From an uncultured Woeseiaceae bacterium (GTDB lineage: Bacteria > Pseudomonadota > Gammaproteobacteria > Steroidobacterales > Woeseiaceae), in contig CALZHX010000164.1 of assembly GCA_945787435.1 (NCBI GenBank), forward strand, positions 1 through 6,438: a DNA stretch of 6,438 bases, given 5' to 3'. The notes under the pieces were generated by a model. It saw only the letters and a list, made by a program, of their open reading frames with translations. It searched no databases and was not told where the DNA came from. Position 1 is the stretch's first letter; the number at the start of each line of letters is the position of its first letter. Shown here in pieces: positions 1-5,099 of this stretch. The translations under genes were made by a program, and so were the position numbers.

Positions 1-1210
1 GCGGGCAGGTCAGATAGCTCGATTCGCCGAGCGACGGCCTGAGGCGCTGCCGTGACATTTCCAGCAGGCCGAAGCGCGAGATCTTGCCGATCTGCACCCG
101 TGCGCGATCCTGGCGCACCGATTCGCGAAGCCGGTTCTCGACATCGCGCTGGTGTTTCTGCGGCCCCATATCGATGAAGTCGATAACGATCAGGCCACCG
201 AGATCGCGAATACGAAGCTGGCGCTCGATTTCTTCGGCGGCCTCGAGATACGTGTTTAGCGCGGTTGCCTCGATGTCGCCACCCTTGGTGGCGCGCGCCG
301 AGTTGATGTCAATCGACACCAGCGCCTCGGTGTGATCGATGACCACGCTGCCGCCGGATGGCAGGTTTACCGAGTGTGAGAATGCTGATTCGATCTGGGT
401 TTCAATCTGAAACCGGGTGAACAGCGGCACCGGATCTTCGTAATGCGTCACTTTGCGCAGATTGTGCGGCATGACCTGTTCGACGAATTCGATGGCCTCT
501 TTGTAGGTCAACTCATCGTCAATGAGGATCTCGCCGATGTCGGTGGTCAGGTAGTCGCGCAGCGCGCGTACGACCGAGTTGCTTTCCCGGTAGATCAGGA
601 ACGGCGATTTGCGTTCCAGGACGACGTTCAATATTGCCGTCCAGATCGTCATCAGGTTTTCGAGGTCCCAGGCGAGTTCTTCCGCACTCCGGTCGATGCC
701 GGCCGTACGCAGGATCACGCTCATGCCGTCCGGTATAACGACATCGTTGAGCGACTGCCGGGCTAAATCCCGGTCGGAGCCGACGATGCGCCGTGACACA
801 CCGCCAGAACGGGCTTTGTTTGGCTTGAGGACGATGAATCGTCCTGCGAGGCTGACAAATGTTGTCAGGGCTGCGCCCTTGTTGCCGCGTTCTTCCTTGT
901 CGATCTGAACGACAATGTCCTGACCTTCTTTCAGGACGTCCCGAATATTGGGTTTGCCGGAGTCGACCTTCTTGACGAAATATTCGCTGGAGATCTCTTT
1001 GAGCGGCAGGAAGCCGTGGCGATCGGCGCCGAAATCAACAAATGCCGCTTCGAGACTGGGCTCGATGCGGGTTATTTTGCCTTTGTAGATGTTTGCTTTT
1101 TTGCGTTCGCCTGCCGGTAATTCGATATTTAGATCAAAGAGGCGTTGGCCATCGACCATTGCCATGCGCAACTCTTCTTGCTGAGTTGCATTGATTAACA
1201 TTCTTTTCAT
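1..1210 (-). CDS. rne: Ribonuclease E, N-terminal catalytic half (partial, 3' end outside window)
   Basis: RNase E is the essential endoribonuclease that starts mRNA decay and matures rRNA and tRNA; it scaffolds the degradosome at the inner membrane. The minus-strand frame starts MKRMLINATQQEELRMAMVD, almost identical to E. coli RNase E. In order there are an RNase H-like N-terminus, an S1 RNA-binding domain (about residues 35-118, with NIYKGKITRIEPSLEAAFVD and HGFLPLKEI), and the 5'-monophosphate sensor with R168 and T169 (E. coli R169/T170). The DNase I-like catalytic domain follows, with D301 in SIDINSARAT and D344 in VIDFIDM, matching E. coli metal ligands D303 and D346. The window ends at ...SYLTCP, so C402 is the first cysteine of the zinc-link (E. 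coli C404) and the frame is open at base 1. The small-domain and C-terminal scaffold parts are not visible. The start is fixed by homology; the ribosome binding site AGTAGGG lies in a hairpin. Nothing in the visible part is degenerate. Confidence 0.97.
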   Translation of the reverse strand, partial: MKRMLINATQQEELRMAMVDGQRLFDLNIELPAGERKKANIYKGKITRIEPSLEAAFVDFGADRHGFLPLKEISSEYFVKKVDSGKPNIRDVLKEGQDIVVQIDKEERGNKGAALTTFVSLAGRFIVLKPNKARSGGVSRRIVGSDRDLARQSLNDVVIPDGMSVILRTAGIDRSAEELAWDLENLMTIWTAILNVVLERKSPFLIYRESNSVVRALRDYLTTDIGEILIDDELTYKEAIEFVEQVMPHNLRKVTHYEDPVPLFTRFQIETQIESAFSHSVNLPSGGSVVIDHTEALVSIDINSARATKGGDIEATALNTYLEAAEEIERQLRIRDLGGLIVIDFIDMGPQKHQRDVENRLRESVRQDRARVQIGKISRFGLLEMSRQRLRPSLGESSYLTCP

Positions 1211-1212
1211 GA

Positions 1213-1240
1213 TGCCCTACTTGTGATGTGAGAGAGGGCA
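1213..1240 (-). promoter_or_regulatory. Hairpin sequestering the rne ribosome binding site
   Basis: On the minus-strand RNA, UGCCCU (1240-1235) pairs perfectly with AGGGCA (1218-1213), leaving a 16-nt loop. The AGGG of the right arm is the only Shine-Dalgarno-like sequence before the rne AUG (1210-1208), so when folded this stem hides the ribosome binding site 2 nt from the start codon. With 6 bp it is a modest stem that ribosomes or proteins could open. A role in setting or regulating RNase E synthesis is inference. Confidence 0.45.
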
Positions 1241-1266
1241 GTGAGACAGAACGGAGTGCCAGGGGG

Positions 1267-1305
1267 CGTGCGCAGGGTGGTTCACACAGGAATATCTGGC
1301 GCACG
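1267..1305 (-). promoter_or_regulatory. GC-rich hairpin in the rne leader
   Basis: CGTGCGC (1267-1273) and GCGCACG (1299-1305) are perfect inverted copies and give a 7-bp stem of six G-C pairs and one A-U pair. The stem can be extended by two pairs past a bulged base, around a loop of about 20-25 nt. It lies about 57 nt before the rne start codon. It is one of the two strongest local stems in the leader. Its function is unknown; it may be a protein-binding or RNase E-binding element. Confidence 0.45.
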
Positions 1306-1339
1306 ATGGCGCTGCCTGTGTATTGGATTATTTCGATCT

Positions 1340-1366
1340 GGGCCTGAGTCAGAGGAATCAGGTCCC
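1340..1366 (-). promoter_or_regulatory. Bulged hairpin in the rne leader
   Basis: The minus-strand RNA reads GGG-A-CCUGA, a 10-nt loop UUCCUCUGAC, then UCAGG-CCC. This makes an 8-bp stem (3+5 bp) interrupted by one bulged A. A bulged or internally looped hairpin in mid-leader is the kind of element that RNase E recognises in the E. coli leader. Only the fold is seen here; equivalence is inference. An alternative pairing (CCGCA/TGCGG, 1365-1369 with 1391-1395) overlaps it and would compete with it. Confidence 0.4.
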
Positions 1367-1570
1367 GCAAAAAATTCAGCATTTGAACCCTGCGGCTAAG
1401 CCGCTGTGGCGCTCGCTACGTTTGGTGCTCGCTGCCATCTTGGTTGGCCCCGCAATGCGAGACCTAAGAAACTGTAATTACTTTCCAGTTACGATACGGC
1501 TGGTCCAGGATTGGGGCCGTGTATTTCCTGTGCATTGCCCGAAAAGTCGTCCGGGGTGTCACAGGGCGCT

Positions 1571-1598
1571 AATATAGCACACCGTTTGCTTCCATCAA
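1571..1598 (-). promoter_or_regulatory. Sigma-70 promoter of rne
   Basis: Read on the minus strand, TTGATG (1598-1593, 4 of 6 matches to the -35 consensus) and TATATT (1576-1571, 5 of 6 matches to the -10 consensus) are separated by 16 bp. The predicted transcription start is near 1564, which gives a leader length close to that of the main E. coli rne promoter. The -35 box is only about 10 nt upstream of the rluC ATG on the other strand, so polymerase bound here would cover the rluC translation start. The -10 region (plus strand GCTAATATAGC) is nearly palindromic; its plus-strand reading, TAATAT, is a weak candidate -10 for rluC, without a good -35. Confidence 0.6.
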
Positions 1599-1608
1599 GT
1601 TATTGATC

Positions 1609-2586
1609 ATGCAGAAAAAGTCTCCAAAAGCACCGGCTCCGGTGCATACCAAAGTGCGCAAAGTTCGCATTGATGGCGAGCAAGCAGGCCAGCGTATCGA
1701 CAATTTTCTGCGCCGTGAGCTCCCCGGCGTCCCGAAAGGGCGTCTCTACCGGATTCTGCGTCGTGGCGAAGTGCGGGTGAACGGCGGCCGGATACGCGCC
1801 GAGTACAAGCTGCAGGAGGGTGACGAGGTACGGGTGCCCCCTGCACGGGTTCGAGCGCCAGGCGACGCGCCCGGAGATGACCAGGCCGCAAAGATGGCCG
1901 AGCGCATCATTTTTGAAGACAAGCGCCTGTTAGTTATCGACAAGCCGTCCGGCGTCGCGGTGCACGGCGGCAGCGGCATCAGCCATGGCGTTATCGAGCT
2001 GCTGCGGCATGCGCGGCCAGAGCTCACCGATCTGTCGCTGGTGCATCGCCTGGACCGCGAGACCTCAGGTTGTCTCGTTATGGCGAAGCGACGCAGCGCG
2101 CTTCGTGAGTTGCATGAGAGGTTTCGTGAAGGCGTTGTCGAGAAGAACTACCTCGCACTGGTCGTCGGCGACTGGCAATACGGCGATCAGCTCATCGACA
2201 AGCCGCTGCTCGTGGAGAACCGCAAGGGCGGGGAGCGTCACGTTATCGTCAGCAAGGGCGGCAAATCCGCCCAGACGCGTGTCAGCTTGTCGCGGACCTT
2301 TGGCAAGTACAGCCTGTTACTGTGTGCGCCACAGACCGGCCGCACACACCAGATTCGTGTGCACCTGCAGGCGCTTGAGTTTCCGATCCTGGGCGACGAG
2401 CGCTACGGCGACGAGGACGAGAATCGCCGGGCGAAGAAGTTCGGTCTAAAGCGCCTGTTCCTGCACGCACAGTCGATTGCATTCCCAGACGACAGCGGTA
2501 ACGAGCATCATTTCACGACACCGCTTTCTGACGATCTTGAGCGGTTCCTGGCTGTCGGTGTCCCGAAAATTCAGGACAGCAAGTAG
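1609..2586 (+). CDS. rluC: 23S rRNA pseudouridine(955/2504/2580) synthase RluC
   Basis: RluC isomerises uridines to pseudouridine in 23S rRNA near the peptidyl transferase centre. An N-terminal S4 RNA-binding domain (about residues 26-78, GQRIDNFL...KGRLYRILRRGEVRVN) is followed by the RluA-family catalytic domain (about 98-320). Visible motifs are VIDKPSGVAVHGG, then LVHRLDRETSG with the catalytic aspartate D149 (base 2053), the KNYLALV strand, and PQTGRTHQIRVHL. The length, 325 aa from the ATG, matches E. coli RluC (319 aa). Gene position beside divergent rne also supports RluC over RluD or RluA. A TTG at 1603 in frame would add two residues. Neither start has a good Shine-Dalgarno sequence (only CAAG upstream), so initiation may be weak or nearly leaderless. 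The last 16 bp overlap the 3' end of the converging maf gene; no terminator is seen between them. Confidence 0.94.
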   Translation: MQKKSPKAPAPVHTKVRKVRIDGEQAGQRIDNFLRRELPGVPKGRLYRILRRGEVRVNGGRIRAEYKLQEGDEVRVPPARVRAPGDAPGDDQAAKMAERIIFEDKRLLVIDKPSGVAVHGGSGISHGVIELLRHARPELTDLSLVHRLDRETSGCLVMAKRRSALRELHERFREGVVEKNYLALVVGDWQYGDQLIDKPLLVENRKGGERHVIVSKGGKSAQTRVSLSRTFGKYSLLLCAPQTGRTHQIRVHLQALEFPILGDERYGDEDENRRAKKFGLKRLFLHAQSIAFPDDSGNEHHFTTPLSDDLERFLAVGVPKIQDSK

Positions 2587-3164
2587 TCGAGTTCAAGGAG
2601 TACATCAGAGACCCAGATCATCGGCAGTCCGATGAGCGCCGTTGGGTCATCCGTTTTGACCGACTCGAATAAGACAAAACCCGCACCCTCGATTTTGAAG
2701 CTGCCAGCGCAGTCATACGGTTCGTCATGTCGCAGGTAGGTTTCGGCGAGCCGCCGGTCGAACTGGCGAAAGCGTACCGTGGTCTTGTCGGTATGCTCGT
2801 AGCGCGCCCGGCCAACCGGATCGAGAATGCACACTGCCGTACGAAACGTAACGGTCTGCCCGGAGGCGGCCATCAATTGTTCGACCGCTTTCTGGTGGTC
2901 GCCGGGTTTGCCAAGCACCTGGCCATCAAGCACGGCCAGCTGGTCGGCCCCGATGATGAGGGAGTCACGTGCCGTTCTAGACACGGTCTCGGCCTTCTGC
3001 CGCGCCAGCTGGCGCGCCAGTTTCTTTCCGCTCAGCCCGTCCGGATTACTCTCGTCGATGTCAGGTGAGACGGACTGGTAGTCATCGAGGAAGCGGTCGA
3101 GCAATTCCCGCCGGTACGGTGAGGCCGATGCGAGGACAATCGAAGGAGCGGAAGGATTTTGCAT
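2571..3164 (-). CDS. yceF: Maf family nucleotide pyrophosphatase, YceF type (7-methyl-GTP pyrophosphatase)
   Basis: This 197-aa protein is of Maf/HAM1-fold type, an enzyme that hydrolyses non-canonical or modified nucleoside triphosphates to the monophosphate and pyrophosphate. Visible family motifs are IVLASASPYRRELL (residues 9-22, nucleotide-binding loop), PDIDES (35-39 region), the RLARQKA-like helix (50-58), and IIGADQLAVLDG with the catalytic-base aspartate D74. These are followed by GKP, the SGQTVTF strand, and CAGSFKIEGAGFVLFE, typical of the YceF branch that in E. coli prefers m7GTP over dTTP/UTP. Placement between rluC and yceD on the opposite strand is as in E. coli and supports YceF rather than YhdE. 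No Shine-Dalgarno sequence precedes the ATG (TTGATTTT is directly upstream), so expression may be low or leaderless. Substrate is inferred from subfamily, not visible directly. Confidence 0.9.
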   Translation of the reverse strand: MQNPSAPSIVLASASPYRRELLDRFLDDYQSVSPDIDESNPDGLSGKKLARQLARQKAETVSRTARDSLIIGADQLAVLDGQVLGKPGDHQKAVEQLMAASGQTVTFRTAVCILDPVGRARYEHTDKTTVRFRQFDRRLAETYLRHDEPYDCAGSFKIEGAGFVLFESVKTDDPTALIGLPMIWVSDVLLELDYLLS

Positions 3165-3281
3165 AAAATCAATTGCTTGGGGCCGAAAAGCGTGAGTTTA
3201 ACCGCTTTATCGCCCAGAACCGATAATTTCCTTGCCGTGCACTTTGACAGTGGCTCTGGAGGTACTTATCATGCGCGCGCC
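3165..3281. promoter_or_regulatory. Divergent maf / yceD-rpmF-plsX-fabH promoter region
   Basis: This 117-bp gap between two divergent genes must hold the start signals of the plus-strand ribosomal/lipid operon. Candidates on the plus strand are GATAAT at 3222-3227 (5 of 6 to the -10 consensus, but no good -35 at the right distance; TTTAAC at 3197-3202 is 19 bp away), and TTGCTT (3173-3178) with TTTAAC (3197-3202), spacer 18, both weak. On the minus strand no convincing promoter for maf was found. The region looks non-coding. Assignment of a single start site is not possible from sequence. Confidence 0.35.
3258..3263 (+). promoter_or_regulatory. Strong Shine-Dalgarno GGAGGT before yceD, unusually spaced
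   Basis: GGAGGT is a near-perfect ribosome binding site. It stands 7 nt before an ATG at 3271, which is ideal, but that ATG is out of frame with yceD and opens a 65-residue frame ending at 3468 that resembles no protein I know. The yceD ATG at 3282 is 18 nt from the site. Both start codons sit in the arms of a small self-pairing sequence, CATG-CGCGCGC-CATG (3270-3284). No in-frame ATG, GTG or TTG for yceD lies at normal distance. Confidence 0.5.
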
Positions 3282-3836
3282 ATGGGCAATCCGCTGCGAG
3301 ATCGCCGCACTCCGCTGGAACTGGCGGCGAGCGGTCAAGTCATTGAATTTTCAGAGAGAATTGGTGATTTTGAGCGACTGGCAGCAATTGTCCAGGGTGA
3401 TCTCGAATCACTGGACCCTGATAAACTCCCGTCCGGCTGGCGCGATTCGTTGGTTTCGGGCCGTCTGAGCTTCAGTTTTGCTGATGCGCAGAACGAACTG
3501 CCGATGCTCGAGGGCAGGGTCACGGCGACGCCTGATGCCGTTTGTCAGCGTTGCCTGGAGCCGTTTGAAATGCCGCTTGCGGCGGATCTGCGGCTACTGC
3601 TTGGCGACGCTGAGTCGGCAGGTATGAGCGACGACGATCTGGAGATCTGGGAGCTCGATAAGGATACGTTTCGGCCGTTGGATCTCGTTGAAGAAGCGCT
3701 GATCATGGCGATGCCGTACGCTGCGATGCATGTCGATGATGACGTATGTCGCGGCCCGGGTGAGAAAGTGTCAGAGCCCGGTGACAAGACACGACCGTTT
3801 GCGGCCTTGAAATCGCAAATGGAAAGAGAGAATTGA
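3282..3836 (+). CDS. yceD: YceD / DUF177 family protein, 23S rRNA accumulation protein
   Basis: DUF177 proteins are small, conserved in bacteria and plastids, and linked to 23S rRNA accumulation; the gene is almost always next to rpmF. The 184-aa product has the family pattern: a basic, proline-containing start (NPLRDRRTPLELAASGQVIEF), a middle with a CQRC pair (C88, C91, in VCQRCLEPFEMPL), then an acidic stretch, DLVEEALIMAMPY, and a late cysteine C156 (DDDVCRGPG) before the conserved end KTRPFAALKSQ. The two or three cysteines suggest metal or redox chemistry, but this is not shown. I chose ATG 3282 because homologues start with this wording; a TTG at 3159 opens the same frame but its extra 41 residues do not look like the family and would overlap maf. 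The ribosome binding site is oddly placed (see 3258-3263). It is followed closely by rpmF, 10 nt after the stop, so co-transcription is likely. Confidence 0.88.
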   Translation: MGNPLRDRRTPLELAASGQVIEFSERIGDFERLAAIVQGDLESLDPDKLPSGWRDSLVSGRLSFSFADAQNELPMLEGRVTATPDAVCQRCLEPFEMPLAADLRLLLGDAESAGMSDDDLEIWELDKDTFRPLDLVEEALIMAMPYAAMHVDDDVCRGPGEKVSEPGDKTRPFAALKSQMEREN

Positions 3837-3846
3837 GGAGAGAGAA

Positions 3847-4044
3847 ATGGCTGTTCAAAAAAGTCGCAGGACCCCGTCAACGCGTGGCATGCGCCGCGGG
3901 CATGATAAGGTAAAGAAACCCGCTCTGTCGGTTGACCCGACGTCGGGTGAGACGCACCTGCGGCATCGCGTGTCGCCCGACGGTTTCTACCGCGGCGAGC
4001 AGGTTGTCACGCAGCCTGAAATCATCGACGACGAAGACGAGTAA
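3847..4044 (+). CDS. rpmF: 50S ribosomal protein L32 (bL32)
   Basis: L32 is a small basic protein of the large ribosomal subunit. The sequence MAVQKSRRTPSTRGMRRGHD, followed by LSVDPTSGETHLRHRVSPDGFYRG, matches the family throughout. At 65 aa it is longer than E. coli L32 (57 aa) because of a C-terminal tail, QPEIIDDEDE (about residues 56-65), that is strongly acidic. Some other gammaproteobacterial L32 proteins also carry short acidic tails, so this is a lineage variant, not a fusion. The zinc-binding cysteines found in some bacterial L32 proteins are absent, so this is the zinc-free type. A good ribosome binding site, GAGGAG (3835-3840), overlaps the yceD stop codon and suggests coupled translation. 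A hairpin lies in the 38-nt gap before plsX. Confidence 0.97.
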   Translation: MAVQKSRRTPSTRGMRRGHDKVKKPALSVDPTSGETHLRHRVSPDGFYRGEQVVTQPEIIDDEDE

Positions 4045-4057
4045 ATCCACTCAAAAA

Positions 4058-4081
4058 CAGGTCGTGTTGATTAACGACCTG
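4058..4081 (+). repeat. Perfect 8-bp inverted repeat (RNA hairpin) between rpmF and plsX
   Basis: CAGGTCGT (4058-4065) and ACGACCTG (4074-4081) are exact inverted copies with an 8-nt loop, GTTGATTA. The right arm ends one base before the plsX TTG at 4083 and fills the place where a ribosome binding site would lie; no Shine-Dalgarno sequence is visible there. The following bases (CTTGTCTGTGG) contain no U-run, so it is not a normal intrinsic terminator. It could be an mRNA processing or stabilising stem, or could limit plsX translation relative to L32. The structure is seen; the role is inferred. Confidence 0.6.
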
Positions 4082-4082
4082 C

Positions 4083-5099
4083 TTGTCTGTGGCGACACAC
4101 TCGATTATTTCCATTGATGCAATGAGCGGCGACCTCGGCGCCGAGGTTGTCGTGCGCGCGGCCGACCAGGCATTGCGCAAGCACTCACAACTTGAACTGC
4201 TGCTCGTCGGCGACCAAAAAGAGTTGCAGGGACACGTCACGCGCATCGTTGGTGACGAACCGCGCCTGACGATTGTGCACGCCAGCGAAGTCGTCGAAAT
4301 GTCTGACTCGCCAGTTGATGCGATGCGCAAAAAGAAAGACTCCTCGATGCGTGTGGCCATCAACCTCGTCAAGGAAGGCAGGGCGCAGGCCTGCGTCAGT
4401 GCGGGTAACACCGGCGCATTGATGGGGACTGCGAAATTCGTGCTCAAGATGCTGCCCGGTATCGACCGACCGGCGATCATCACCGAGTTGCCGGCGAAAG
4501 GCGGCACGTTGCACATGCTCGACCTTGGCGCCAATACCCTTTGCACTGCCGATCACTTGTTCCAGTTTGCGGTCATGGGGTCGATCGTTACCGAAGACAT
4601 CACCGGCATCAGGAACCCGCGCGTTGCGCTGCTCAATATTGGTGCCGAAGACACCAAGGGCAACGACACGGTCAAGGATGCCGCGGCGATGCTCAATGCA
4701 AGTTCACTCAACTATGTCGGCTTCATCGAAGGTAGCGCGTTGTTTTCGGGCAAGGCAGACGTTGTCGTTACTGATGGATTCACTGGCAATGTCGCGTTGA
4801 AAACAATGGAAGGCACTGTTGGCCTCGCTGCCCACTACCTGAGGCGCGCATTTACGCGCAACCTGTTCTCAAAGTTCCAGGCGGTGCTGGCGAGACCGGT
4901 ATTGAAGCACCTCAAGGGGCGCATGGACCCGCGGGAATACAACGGTGCGACTCTCGTCGGCCTAAATGGTATTGTTGTCAAGAGTCACGGCAGCGCTGAT
5001 TCGTATGCGTTTCTTCATGCGATCACAACGGCGGTTGTCGAAGTACAAAAACAGGTGCCAGAGCAGATCGGGAAGCTGCTACAAAAGGAAGCTGCATGA
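4083..5099 (+). CDS. plsX: Phosphate acyltransferase PlsX (acyl-ACP:phosphate transacylase)
   Basis: PlsX converts acyl-ACP and phosphate to acyl-phosphate, which PlsY uses to acylate glycerol-3-phosphate in phospholipid synthesis; it is a peripheral membrane protein. The 338-aa length fits the family. Motifs in order are IDAMSGD (residues 11-17; the usual wording is D-x-M-G-G-D, so S15 replaces a glycine), SDSPVDAMRKKKDSSM (74-89), CVSAGNTGALMG (104-115), LPAKGGTLHMLDLGAN (136-151), LLNIGAEDTKGND (183-195), FIEGSALF (214-221), TDGFTGNVALKTMEG (230-244), and YNGATLVGLNGIVVKSHGSAD (starting 286). The start is uncertain: only TTG 4083 or GTG 4089 is possible after the in-frame stop at 4068, and neither has a visible Shine-Dalgarno sequence. 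The stop codon overlaps the fabH start (ATGA), so the two are translationally coupled. Confidence 0.95.
   Translation: MSVATHSIISIDAMSGDLGAEVVVRAADQALRKHSQLELLLVGDQKELQGHVTRIVGDEPRLTIVHASEVVEMSDSPVDAMRKKKDSSMRVAINLVKEGRAQACVSAGNTGALMGTAKFVLKMLPGIDRPAIITELPAKGGTLHMLDLGANTLCTADHLFQFAVMGSIVTEDITGIRNPRVALLNIGAEDTKGNDTVKDAAAMLNASSLNYVGFIEGSALFSGKADVVVTDGFTGNVALKTMEGTVGLAAHYLRRAFTRNLFSKFQAVLARPVLKHLKGRMDPREYNGATLVGLNGIVVKSHGSADSYAFLHAITTAVVEVQKQVPEQIGKLLQKEAA

Larger units (their letters stand above)
1211..1564 (-). promoter_or_regulatory. Long structured 5' leader of rne (candidate autoregulatory region)
   Basis: Nothing between rne and rluC looks protein coding. If transcription begins about 7 nt after the -10 box at 1571-1576, the rne mRNA has an untranslated leader of about 354 nt. 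In E. coli the leader is about 361 nt, and its hairpins are bound by RNase E, which then shortens the life of its own message. The leader here can form several hairpins on the minus-strand RNA: 1470-1490 (AACTG/CAGTT), 1392-1404 (GCGGC-UUA-GCCGC), 1340-1366, 1267-1305, and one at 1213-1240 covering the ribosome binding site. A 7-base direct repeat, GCTCGCT on the plus strand, sits at 1411-1417 and 1427-1433 (period 16). The length and hairpins are seen. The autoregulatory role is inferred by position, and I could not confirm sequence identity to the E. coli hp2 element. Confidence 0.55.

Noticed and set aside
443..908. Plus-strand open frames opposite rne
   Set aside because: They are antisense to the highly conserved RNase E coding frame and have no recognisable protein features.
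1134..1382. Minus-strand 82-codon frame in the rne leader, with AGGG 5 nt before its ATG, overlapping the rne start
   Set aside because: Its product resembles no family I know, it runs through the leader hairpins and into rne out of frame, and the rne leader is expected to be untranslated. A small regulatory upstream frame cannot be fully excluded.
1368..1391. Minus-strand stem TTCA/TGAA followed by a run of six T as an intrinsic terminator or attenuator in the rne leader
   Set aside because: The stem is only 4-5 A-T-rich pairs, too weak for termination; the GC-rich stem at 1392-1404 is too far from the T-run.
1323..1577. Plus-strand 84-codon open frame in the rne/rluC gap
   Set aside because: No ribosome binding site, no protein-like composition, and it lies antisense to the rne leader; treated as a chance frame.
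3159..3281. TTG at 3159 as the yceD start, adding 41 residues
   Set aside because: The extra segment does not look like the DUF177 N-terminus, has no ribosome binding site, and would overlap the maf start region.
4058..4081. Hairpin after rpmF as a Rho-independent terminator
   Set aside because: No U-run follows the stem, and plsX-fabH need transcription through it.
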